Positions 8,130 through 17,400 of a stretch of DNA of 64,000 bases are shown piece by piece. How positions within the stretch are numbered: position 1 is the first letter of the stretch; each line of letters opens with the position of its first letter. The translations under genes were made by a program, and so were the position numbers. A model generated the notes under the pieces. It had not been told where the DNA came from and did no database searches. It was given only the letters and a program-made list of their open reading frames with translations. Source of the DNA: Gorillibacterium massiliense. Its GTDB lineage: Bacteria; Bacillota; Bacilli; Paenibacillales; NBRC-103111. The stretch spans positions 1-64,000 of the forward strand of contig NZ_CBQR020000161.1 of the NCBI RefSeq assembly GCF_000455485.1. The letters run 5' to 3'.

Positions 8130-9218
8130 GTGTCCAAAAAGCTGAAAGTGGCTGTCGTAGGCTGCGGCGGCATTGCAAATGGTAAGCATCTTCCCAGTTT
8201 GTCCCGGTTAAAAGATACCGTTGAGCTTGTGGCTTTCTGCGATATTATCGTGGAGCGTGCTGAAAAAGCGAAAGAACAATATGGTGCAGAAGGCGCCAAA
8301 GTGTATGAAGATTACAAAGAACTTTTGAAGGATTCATCTATCGACGTCGTTCACGTTTGTACGCCAAACGATTCCCATGCGCCGATCACCATCGCCGCTC
8401 TGGAAGCTGACAAACATGTCATGTGCGAAAAACCGATGGCCAAAACCGCGGCTGACGCTCGCGCCATGCTGGAAGCAGCCAAGCGCACTGGCAAAAAGCT
8501 CACCATCGGTTACAATAACCGTTTCCGCCCAGACAGCCAGCACTTGAAAAAAGTGGCTGAATCCGGCAGATTGGGTGAAGTGTACTTTGCGAAAGCCCAT
8601 GCCATCCGCCGCCGCGCCGTTCCGACCTGGGGCGTGTTCCTGGATGAAGAAAAGCAAGGCGGAGGCCCGCTCATCGATATCGGCACCCACGCTCTCGACC
8701 TGGCTCTGTGGACGATGAACAACTACAAACCCAAGGCTGTTCTCGGCTCCGTTTACCACAAGCTTTCCCATAAAGAGAACGCCGCTAACGCTTTCGGCTC
8801 CTGGGATCCGAAGGAATTCACGGTTGAAGATTCCGCGTTCGGCATGATCACATTCGAAAACGGCGCAACCGTCGTGCTGGAATCCTCTTGGGCGCTGAAC
8901 ACCCTTGACGTGAAAGAAGCGAAGGTCACGCTGTGCGGCACCGAAGGCGGCGCCGACATGGAAGACGGCCTCCGTTTGAACGGCGAAGAATTCAGTCGCC
9001 TGTGGGAAACCAAGGTGGACACGGGCGCTGGTGGAGTCGCCTTCTACTCCGGTTCTGCGGAAACCGATCCCCAACTGGAAGCACGTCTCTGGATCGAAGC
9101 GATCCTGAATGACACCGATCCGGTTGTATTGCCAGAGCAAGCCCTTGTCGTTTCCGAGATCCTCGAAGCCATCTACGAATCCGCAAAAACTGGCAAGACC
9201 GTTTACTTGAACAACTAA
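8130..9218 (+). CDS. Gfo/Idh/MocA family NAD(P)-dependent oxidoreductase
   Basis: The 362-residue protein starts with GTG at 8130, seven bases after AAAGGAGG. An N-terminal Rossmann fold (VAVVGCGGIANGKHLPSL) is followed by the conserved CEKPMAKTAADA motif, whose Lys contacts the nicotinamide ribose and substrate. GGGPLIDIGTHALDLALW carries the catalytic Asp and His. Members oxidise sugars, inositols or sugar acids; the substrate here is not deducible. It is a single gene followed by a strong terminator and faces the AraC regulator. Confidence 0.92.
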   Translation: MSKKLKVAVVGCGGIANGKHLPSLSRLKDTVELVAFCDIIVERAEKAKEQYGAEGAKVYEDYKELLKDSSIDVVHVCTPNDSHAPITIAALEADKHVMCEKPMAKTAADARAMLEAAKRTGKKLTIGYNNRFRPDSQHLKKVAESGRLGEVYFAKAHAIRRRAVPTWGVFLDEEKQGGGPLIDIGTHALDLALWTMNNYKPKAVLGSVYHKLSHKENAANAFGSWDPKEFTVEDSAFGMITFENGATVVLESSWALNTLDVKEAKVTLCGTEGGADMEDGLRLNGEEFSRLWETKVDTGAGGVAFYSGSAETDPQLEARLWIEAILNDTDPVVLPEQALVVSEILEAIYESAKTGKTVYLNN

Positions 9219-9291
9219 GCGTTACGCACAATGCGAACCCGACGTTCATTCGGCATCTGTTAGACTGTTTATACGATTATCGCCCTCCACT

Positions 9292-9324
9292 TGGCCTTCT
9301 TGGTTAGGTGGAGGGCTATTTTTT
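9292..9324 (+). terminator. Rho-independent terminator
   Basis: GCCCTCCAC at 9292-9300 pairs with GTGGAGGGC at 9308-9316 and is followed by a T-rich tract. It ends the dehydrogenase transcript. Confidence 0.88.
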
Positions 9325-9470
9325 ATTGCACGAATCGCTACCCGCCACCTTCAATAGATGTGCTTTTTTGCATGGGAAAGGAAGAATTTAGGAGGGGAAC
9401 CATTCTTTTTGTCGAAACAATTAAATTAACGGAAAATATTGTATTCTAAATATGAAAGAGGTTCGAACTG

Positions 9471-11408
9471 ATGAAAAAGGCGTTATATCTTCTTTTGTCC
9501 TTCAGCTTATTATTTTGCTTGAGCAGCGGTTTTGAGAAGTCTTATGCCGCACAAGATGACACACCTCAAATTAAAGACATCGTTAGCGAAAACCGAATGC
9601 TAATGGACGATGGCTCGGTTTGGCTCAGAGGTAATGAAACAAAACATTATTACGGTAATCTTTCATCCATTTCTGATTATTACGGAGTTACCAATGATGG
9701 TAAATTAGTTATGCTCGTTGATAAAGCTGTCCCCAAGATAGTGGAAGGCCAAACTGGAGTCATGCAGGTTGTTGGTAACTTCTGGTTGAAAGGGGACGGT
9801 ACGGTTTGGAATCAAGCGGGACAAGTTAAAACCATCAAAGACGTTTTACTCCTGGGCTATGCTTATCCTCACGCAGTTGCTTTGACAAAAAACGGCGATA
9901 TCTTTTTCCTAGACAGTTATAATAGGGAAGATCCTAGTAACCGTTTAAACGTCTCTGACCCGGCTTCCGTTATCTCGATTGCGATATCCGGATACAAAGT
10001 CGTTCTTTTATATAAAAACGGCAATGTGGTTGTCTATGACCCCTATCATTTAGATGACAAGATGCGCACTCTTCCGGTTACAATTGTGCAAGATGCCGTT
10101 CATGTTACCTATTTGCATAGTATTACAGCCGACACGGTCATGATCACCAAGAAAGATGGCTCTGTCTGGAGGACAGGAGTGTATGAATGGGATACCACAG
10201 AACTTACACAACTGCCCCAATTAAGCCAAATCGTCAAAACGACCGGGGAGTTTGATGATAATGATCAATTTTACGCACAAAAAAGCGACGGAAGCTGGCT
10301 GTTTTACAACAAGGGAGAAGTTACACCGGTCAATGCGCCTTACGTGAAAACACTAGATGTGTCGATATCGAATTTAAAGCCTTATCTCAGTGATAATTTG
10401 GACATTAACACATTAGAAACCTATTCGAACGATGCCAAATTCAAAATCCCCGCAACAGACCTAGAAGTCACGATCGATAAGCCGTATCTACTTAAGCTTC
10501 AATCAGACGGCAAGCTGAAGGTTCTCGGGGTTGGACAATCCAAGGTTACCGTCTCCTATAGCGGCTTTACTAAAACATTTACAGTTGCTTCAAGCAGTCG
10601 TGAAAATCAAAAGTACTCTAAATTAGTAAATGGCGTCATTTTCTTACCGATTAAGCCTGTCTTTCAAGCTCTCGGCGGAACGGTTACAGCCAAGGATGGA
10701 GCATTCGACATAAAGCTCGGTGATACTACACTATCAATGAAAACAGGAGATAAAAACGCGAAGCTTAACGGCAAAGCAATTGTTCTAAAAGCGGCGCCAA
10801 TTGTTGACAAGGGGGATGTGCTATTCCCAGCCTCATTGTTGACGGATTCTTTCGGCGCTACGGTGAAATGGGATTCGACCAAAAAACAAGCCAACATTTC
10901 TTTCGGTGCTGCAACCATGACTGTCGTATCCAGTGAAACGGCTTCTATCCTAAAAAAATTGGCTCAGGGCAGTCTTGCTCAATATATTGGCAAAACCTAT
11001 TGGGTTAACTACTACGAAGGCTGGGAACGCTTTTCGAAAGTCACCATTTCTGATATCATTCCGGATGAAACAGGCTATTTTATCATCGAATTTAAAACAA
11101 GTTCAGGGAAAATAGTGAAAAGTTATTCGATGAGCTCCGATAATGTTAAATATTTATTTGCAGATTCTTCCGTTTTTTTCACCTATGATCCCTATAAAAA
11201 ATACAACTGGTCACAGGCGATTTGGAATCAGATAAAGGCTGAGCAAATCTCAATCGGTATGACGAAAGATCAAGTTCGGTTATCATGGGGGAGTCCTGCC
11301 AGTACGAGCACTTCAACCTCTAACGGCAATACGATAGAAGTTTGGGTTTACTCCAATTTTGACACCGTATCTTTCGTTAACGGGAAGGTTTATCTCATCA
11401 TTAATTGA
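9471..11408 (+). CDS. Secreted mosaic protein: RCC1-like repeats, copper amine oxidase-like N-terminal domain, BamE-like tail
   Basis: The 645-residue protein has a signal peptide (residues 1-26, ending near SYAAQ). Residues about 30-290 contain repeated DGSVW or DGTVW units, as in RCC1-like propellers of Paenibacillus surface proteins. Residues about 385-485 match the copper amine oxidase N-terminal stalk-like domain (VNGVIFLPIKPVFQALGG and FPASLLTDSFGATVKWD). The last 60 residues (ISIGMTKDQVRLSWGSP through TVSFVNGKVYLI) resemble the SmpA/OmlA fold. The coding sequence is visibly AT-richer than its neighbours, suggesting transfer or a different selective history. Function is unknown; a cell-surface or envelope role is inferred. 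Confidence 0.75.
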   Translation: MKKALYLLLSFSLLFCLSSGFEKSYAAQDDTPQIKDIVSENRMLMDDGSVWLRGNETKHYYGNLSSISDYYGVTNDGKLVMLVDKAVPKIVEGQTGVMQVVGNFWLKGDGTVWNQAGQVKTIKDVLLLGYAYPHAVALTKNGDIFFLDSYNREDPSNRLNVSDPASVISIAISGYKVVLLYKNGNVVVYDPYHLDDKMRTLPVTIVQDAVHVTYLHSITADTVMITKKDGSVWRTGVYEWDTTELTQLPQLSQIVKTTGEFDDNDQFYAQKSDGSWLFYNKGEVTPVNAPYVKTLDVSISNLKPYLSDNLDINTLETYSNDAKFKIPATDLEVTIDKPYLLKLQSDGKLKVLGVGQSKVTVSYSGFTKTFTVASSSRENQKYSKLVNGVIFLPIKPVFQALGGTVTAKDGAFDIKLGDTTLSMKTGDKNAKLNGKAIVLKAAPIVDKGDVLFPASLLTDSFGATVKWDSTKKQANISFGAATMTVVSSETASILKKLAQGSLAQYIGKTYWVNYYEGWERFSKVTISDIIPDETGYFIIEFKTSSGKIVKSYSMSSDNVKYLFADSSVFFTYDPYKKYNWSQAIWNQIKAEQISIGMTKDQVRLSWGSPASTSTSTSNGNTIEVWVYSNFDTVSFVNGKVYLIIN

Positions 11409-11428
11409 CCCTATTCGGTCGTCACAGC

Positions 11429-11466
11429 AAAAAACCAGTGTCCATTTGGACACTGGTTTTTTTGTT
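11429..11466. terminator. Terminator after the mosaic secreted protein
   Basis: ACCAGTGTCC and GGACACTGGT form a stem around ATTT, flanked by an A-run and a T-run, so the hairpin could work in both directions. Confidence 0.88.
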
Positions 11467-11822
11467 GCAAGAGCTTACGCACAGGCATTTACTAGATAGT
11501 GCTAGACAGGCTCGCAGCAAAAATAATTACGTATGACACTTTGTTCAAAAAAAATTGGAGCTGACTCTATTTTTTGTTTTACGAAAACTACGAAACAAAT
11601 TACGATATGTAATATAAAGGAATTTATAGGTGATAGTAGGTTATTCGCTCGACTCGTACATACCGTCCATGCTTATCCTCCCATTTTCTTGTCCATCCGT
11701 CCGCTCCATCCATCGAATTGTCGCCCCTAGACGCTCTGTCTCATCTTTACGAGATTTAAGAAGTCGCCCTGTTATCCCCTGCAAGAACAAGAATTTTCTC
11801 CAGTTCTAAGTCTATCCTTTTC

Positions 11823-11836
11823 CGAAACCGATTTCG
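11823..11836. promoter_or_regulatory. LacI/GalR-type operator candidate 1
   Basis: CGAAACCGATTTCG is a near-perfect palindrome with a central CG, typical of LacI-family sites. It lies about 61 bp from a second similar site, a spacing that could allow looping or cooperative binding. Confidence 0.45.
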
Positions 11837-11883
11837 TTTGTATTTGCCATGGAAAGGAGGTGGTGCGTTTGATTGCGTCAAAA

Positions 11884-11897
11884 TGAAATCGATTTCG
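11884..11897. promoter_or_regulatory. LacI/GalR- or CcpA-type operator candidate 2
   Basis: TGAAATCGATTTCG contains the perfect palindrome GAAATCGATTTC. With the preceding A it matches all but one position of the Bacillus cre consensus WTGNAANCGNWNNCW, so it could be a carbon catabolite site. Confidence 0.5.
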
Positions 11898-12045
11898 AGA
11901 TTGCGAGAGGAGGAAGATTCTACAATAATCATGGGTTTCAGCCGGCATGCGGGCAATACCCCAACAACAAAAGCATTCTGCTCAAAAGCAAGTCAGGTCG
12001 TTGGACTTCTGTTCTGCATTTTGAGTAAAAGAAGGGATGATTGTG

Positions 12046-14364
12046 ATGAATAGGAGAAGGCGTTTTTTGAAAAGAAGGATTTCGTTTCTGATGATCGTTT
12101 CGCTGATTGCCAGCATGATTTTTACGTTTGCTCCGGCCCATGCGGCAGCCGGCGATCCGGGAAAGATCGAAGCGGAGAATTATGCAGCAATGTTCGGCAT
12201 CCAGACGGAGTCCTGCTCGGAAGGGGGATTGGACGTCGCTTATGTAGATGCCGGCGATTGGATGGACTATGGGGTTAATGTCCAGACGGCTGGAACCTAT
12301 TCGGTCGAGTTTCGGGTATCCAGCCCTTATGCGGGAACTCAATTCCAACTGCAGAAGGGTTCAGACGTGTTGGCGACGGCAACCGTTCCCAATACAGGCG
12401 GATGGCAAACCTGGCAGACCGTTGCAGCTACCGTGAATCTGACAGCAGGCAGCCAGACTCTGCGTATTTATGCCCTCACCAACGGCTGGAATTTGAACTG
12501 GTTCAGCCTAACCTCGGCTGCACCTTCACAGCAGGTGGCGACGCCGACCTTTACCCCTGCTGGCGGAACCTACGTTTCGGCCCAAAGCGTAACCATAACC
12601 AGCGCCACGTCTGGAGCGGCGATCAAGTATACGACTGACGGCTCCACACCGACTTCGGCATCGTCCACGTATATCGGGCCTATTTCTGTTACGGCTACAA
12701 CCACGATTAAGGCCATTGCCACCAAATCCGGTTTCACCGACTCGGCAGTTGCCACCGCGGCGTACGTGATTCAAGCTTCGCCCGGCAAGGCAATCCCGGG
12801 GAAGATCGAAGCGGAGAGCTATGACACTATGTCCGGCGTTGCGACAGAGGCTTCTTCGGAAGGTGGACTGGATGTAGGCTGGGTGGATACCGGCGATTCC
12901 ATGAGCTTTAACGTAAGCGTGGCCGCGGCTGGCACATATACGGTTCAATACCGGGTTGCGAGTCCGAATACGGGTGGGCAAATTCAATTAAAGAGCGGAA
13001 CGTCGGTTTTGGCGACAACCTCAGTGCCGAATACCGGCGGCTGGCAAACCTGGAAAACCGTCACTGATGTCGTGAATTTGACGGCGGGGAACCAAACGCT
13101 GACTCTTTATGCGGCGGCCGGCGGCTTTAACATCAATTGGTTTCAGTTCAGTTCAGGTGCGCCTACCCCTCAAGTGGCGGCGCCTACCTTCACCCCTCCG
13201 GGAGGCACGTACGCAACCGCGCAAAATGTAACCCTTGCCACAACGACCGCAGGCGCCACCATCAAATACACGACGGACGGCTCTACGCCAACCGCAGCTT
13301 CTCCCACCTATACCGGACCGATTTCCGTCGCAGCCACCACATCGGTCAAGGCCATTGCCATCAAATCCGGCATGGCCGACTCGGAACTGTCCAGCACCGC
13401 CTATAAAATTTCAAAAGGCGGAGGCGCCATGGATTTTCAGATCAAGAACGGAACGAGGGGGAACTTTTCCGATAGTCAAATCTATTGGGCGATCCTCGGA
13501 CTGAACGCTCAAAACAAGCTTTGCTACCTGGACGCAAGTGGCAATCTGGTGCCGATATCGGCAGCTCTCAACGACGCACCGGGACATTTAACCAAGAACG
13601 GGCAAAATTACGCGAATATCTATCACAAATTAAGCGATGTGCCGTTGGTGTCCGTTCCTGCCATTTCGTCCGGCCGGATGTTCCTGAGCATCAACTCGCC
13701 GATGTTCATCAAGTTGTACGACGACGGATACGCCGGACCCGATGTGAACAATGTGACGGACCCAAACAATGATATCTATTGGGACTTTATCGAATTTACC
13801 CTTGATGCCGGAGGTTACCACGGCAACACGACCCGAGTAGATGCTTTCGGCTTCCCCATTACCCACCGGCTGATCACCGCCGACGGGTATGACAAAACCG
13901 TCGGTGAAACGGAAACTCGCGACGCTTTATTCGCTGCCTATCAGAACGAGGTTCCGGCGGAATTTAAAACACTAGTCAATGCGCCTTACCGAATTCTGGC
14001 TCCTGCGAAGGGCGGATTCAAAGCGGGAGGACCCTATGGAAATTACTTCGACAGCTACGTGAATCAGGTTTGGCATCAGTCAGGTCCTAAGCCAACAACC
14101 CAGGAGATTTTACTGGGCATTGGCGCGGCAGCCGATCCGGCTTTATGCGCGGCCTTGAACAGGGGCGTGTATATGGACCCGGCCCATTGGGCGGACTCCA
14201 GCTATTTTTACAAATCAGCACCGAGCAATTTTTATGCGAAATTTTGGCACGATCACAGCATTGACGGGTTATCCTACGGGTTTTGCTACGACGACGTGAA
14301 CGGCTATGCAGCGTATCTGGAGCATAATGATCCGTTGGCATTGATTGTTACAGTCGGATGGTAA
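12046..14364 (+). CDS. Secreted GH64 beta-1,3-glucanase with two CBM6 and two chitobiase C-terminal-like modules
   Basis: The 772-residue protein starts at the ATG at 12046, after GAAGGGATGA; a GH-independent ATG at 12037 overlaps that site. It has a twin-Arg-like basic start and a signal peptide ending at AHAA. Modules in order: CBM6 (about 36-158), CHB_HEX_C-like beta sandwich (164-243, ATIKYTTDGSTPT type), CBM6 (249-368), CHB_HEX_C-like (375-457), and GH64 (462-772). GH64 features are IEFTLDAGGYHGNTTRVDAFGFPI, carrying the probable acid and base residues, and the C-terminal YGFCYDDVNGYAAYLEHNDP. GH64 enzymes release laminaripentaose from beta-1,3-glucan. The adjacent GH3 protein shares its first CBM6. 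Confidence 0.88.
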   Translation: MNRRRRFLKRRISFLMIVSLIASMIFTFAPAHAAAGDPGKIEAENYAAMFGIQTESCSEGGLDVAYVDAGDWMDYGVNVQTAGTYSVEFRVSSPYAGTQFQLQKGSDVLATATVPNTGGWQTWQTVAATVNLTAGSQTLRIYALTNGWNLNWFSLTSAAPSQQVATPTFTPAGGTYVSAQSVTITSATSGAAIKYTTDGSTPTSASSTYIGPISVTATTTIKAIATKSGFTDSAVATAAYVIQASPGKAIPGKIEAESYDTMSGVATEASSEGGLDVGWVDTGDSMSFNVSVAAAGTYTVQYRVASPNTGGQIQLKSGTSVLATTSVPNTGGWQTWKTVTDVVNLTAGNQTLTLYAAAGGFNINWFQFSSGAPTPQVAAPTFTPPGGTYATAQNVTLATTTAGATIKYTTDGSTPTAASPTYTGPISVAATTSVKAIAIKSGMADSELSSTAYKISKGGGAMDFQIKNGTRGNFSDSQIYWAILGLNAQNKLCYLDASGNLVPISAALNDAPGHLTKNGQNYANIYHKLSDVPLVSVPAISSGRMFLSINSPMFIKLYDDGYAGPDVNNVTDPNNDIYWDFIEFTLDAGGYHGNTTRVDAFGFPITHRLITADGYDKTVGETETRDALFAAYQNEVPAEFKTLVNAPYRILAPAKGGFKAGGPYGNYFDSYVNQVWHQSGPKPTTQEILLGIGAAADPALCAALNRGVYMDPAHWADSSYFYKSAPSNFYAKFWHDHSIDGLSYGFCYDDVNGYAAYLEHNDPLALIVTVGW

Positions 14365-14402
14365 CGAGTATCGTTTCCTAAAAACTATGGGAGGCTCAAG
14401 CC

Positions 14403-17400
14403 ATGTATAAGAAAAAAATCATGTCCATGCTGCTGATCCTGGTTATGGTCTTTACATTGATTGCTGGCTCCTGGCCGGCTGCCCATGCGGCGACAGGCGA
14501 TCCGGGAAAGATCGAAGCGGAGAACTACACCGCCATGTTCGGCATTCAGACGGAAACCTGTTCGGAAGGCGGTTTGGACGTAGGGTATGTGGATAACGGC
14601 GATTGGATGGATTATGCGGTTAACGTTCAGACGGCTGGGACCTACACCGTCGAGTTCCGGGTATCCAGCCCCTACACGGGAACGCAATTGCAGCTGCTGA
14701 AGGGGACGGATGTGTTGGCAACGGCAACCGTACCCAATACAGGCGGCTGGCAAACCTGGCAGACGGTTACCGCTACCGTGAATTTGACGGCCGGCAATCA
14801 AACTCTGCGCATATTTGGTCTTACCAACGGCTGGAACCTGAACTGGTTCAGCCTGACTTCGGCAGGGACGGTACAGCAGGTTGCCGCGCCGACCTTCACG
14901 CCAGCGCCTGGCACCTACACCTCTGCCCAAAGCGTGACCTTGTCCAGTGCCACGTCCGGGGCGACAATCAAGTACACGACTGACGGCTCCACTCCGACAG
15001 CGGCTTCCCCTACTTATACCGGGGCCATCAATGTGACGACGACCACCACTATTAAAGCCATCGCCACGAAGTCGGGCATGACAGACTCCGCTGTAGTCAC
15101 CGGAGCCTATGTCGTGAACTCGAGCCAGACAGCGGTTAACGTTCCAGTGACAGGGCCATACGTTCAGTACTTGGAGATCGGGCTGAGTCCGGCTGATCTT
15201 ACCGGCATCGCCTCCTTAAAATCTCAAAACGCCGCCATTAATCAGACCATGCGGTACAACGTCGGCTCTACGGTAACCCTCGGTGTAAACTACATGGTTG
15301 AGCAGAGGGTGGTCCAATTCCGGACCACCGACCAGAACGGCAACGTACTGCAGGGCAATCCCCTCACCTTTACGGTGAATCCCAATTCTGCCGTAAGCGT
15401 GGATATTTCCGATCGGCCGGTTGCGGCAACGCCTGTGTTTACACCAAGTGCCGGAACCTATGTTTCTACGCAAACGGTTACAATTACCAGCACTACGGCC
15501 GATGCCGTCATCCGGTATACGACGGACGGTTCTACGCCAACGGGAGCTTCTCCCGTCTATACCGGACCGATTAGCGTATCGCAGAGCACGACGGTCAAAG
15601 CCATTGCCACCAAGTCGGGGACAACCGATTCGGCGATTGGGATTGCGGACTATGTCATCGCCGCAGCTCCGGTGAACTTGGCTTTGAACAAAAATGCAGT
15701 TGCTTCCTCCTACATTGGAGCCGGAACGGCAGCCGCCGCCTTTGACGGCAATACCGGGACCCGATGGGAGTCGGAATTCAGCGATCCCCAATGGATCTAT
15801 GTGGATCTGGGGGCTAACAACACGGTAACCGGCCTCAAGCTGGTTTGGGAAGCCGCAAGTGCCAAATCCTATAAAATTCAGGTTTCAACGGATTTGAATC
15901 AATGGACGGATGTCTATACCCAGACGAACGGACCCGGAGGCACCGAAAATATAACGCTGACACCCGTAACGGCACGGTATGTAAAAATGAGCGGTACGTT
16001 GCGGAATACGCCGTACGGATATTCATTATGGGAATTTGAGGTGTACGGTCAGTCTACACCTCTGCCTCCAAAGGTGGCGGCGCCCGCCTTTACCCCCGCT
16101 GCGGGAGTCTACACATCGGCTCAGAATGTTGCCATAACCAGCGCCTCGTCCGGAGCGACGATCAAGTACACGACGGATGGCTCCACGCCGACAACGGCAT
16201 CGCCCACTTATACCGGTCCTATTAATGTGCCGGTTACGACAACCATTAAGGCGGTAGCCGTCAAGTCGGGGATGACCGATTCGGATATCGTCTCTGCAGC
16301 CTACACCATTTCGGCTTTCCGGCTGCTTTCTCCGGTGAACGGGCAAATGGTGACAACGACCAGAACCCCGCTGTTAAATTGGGAAGCCAAAGCGGGAACG
16401 GCAAAATACGAAGTTTGGGTCAATATCTCCAGAACCGACTACGACTGGAATGCGGCGGGTAATCTACTGGACCGGTACACCAAGGTCGGCGAGGTGACGG
16501 GAACCAGCTTTACCGCGCCGTCTCTGGTTGACCGCTGGACCTACAAATGGTACGTCATCGCCATTGACGGCAGCGGTAACAGAAGCCAGTCCGCAGTCGG
16601 CCAATTCAGCGTCTACCTGCCCTATATGGAGCAGGTTGCCGATGGCGTCAACCTCGTTAACGGCGTGCGCGATCTGAACAAGAACGGTACCATCGAGCCC
16701 TATGAGGATTGGCATAACCCGATTTCGACGCGCTTGGATGACCTGATGTCGCGGATGACCAATGAAGAGAAGCTGAATCAGCTTTTCTTTTCTCCGGACA
16801 CCCTCGATAATCTGAATCCGCTGGCGGGGTTTGTCTTTTCCTATGGAACAACCGATTTTATTACGGATGCCCAGAAGAAAGTGGCCAGCACTCAGCGGCT
16901 GGGCATTCCCATCGCCTTCACCGGCGATAAAATCCACGGCTGGAAGACGATATTTCCCACTGAACTGGGACTGGCCGCAACCCGGAATCTTACCCTGGCC
17001 TGGCAGGTCGGCGATCTGCAGCGCAGGGAACAGAAGGCATGGGGCTTCACCGGAACCCTTTCGCCACTGGCCGAAGTAGATACTAAGGTGCTCTATCCCC
17101 GGTTCCAGGAAGGCACCGGCGAGAATGCCGATTACTCGGCGGCTATGGTGCGGGCTATGATCGCGGGGATGCAGGGCGGGCCTGAAGTGAATCCCAAGTC
17201 GATCATGATCACGGTGAAGCATTGGCCGAGCCAAGGTGCAGGCGGCGAGCAGTCCATCGTCTACGACAGCACCACCATTAAATGGCACATGAAGACATGG
17301 TATGCGGCGATGGATGCCAACGCGGCAACGGTCATGCCCGGTTATGGCGGCGCTCCGTTCCTTGATCCCAGCGGAAATGGCGCGGGAACCAGCAAACCGA

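Larger units (their letters stand above)
11467..12045. other. Long intergenic region before the GH64 gene
   Basis: About 580 bases carry no convincing gene. Short open frames at 11533-11730 and 11838-12053 lack ribosome sites and resemble nothing I know. The only clear structures are two palindromic operator-like sites at 11823-11836 and 11884-11897. The region probably holds the promoter and leader of the glucanase gene. Confidence 0.6.

Noticed and set aside
11533-11730. 65-codon open frame in the gap before the glucanase gene
   Set aside because: No Shine-Dalgarno site, no family resemblance, and composition like non-coding AT-rich DNA.
11838-12053. 71-codon open frame overlapping the glucanase leader
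   Set aside because: It crosses the operator palindromes and overlaps the true start region; no ribosome site.
16464-17288. 274-codon antisense frame within the GH3 gene
   Set aside because: Lies inside a coding region with catalytic motifs; codon-position shadow.
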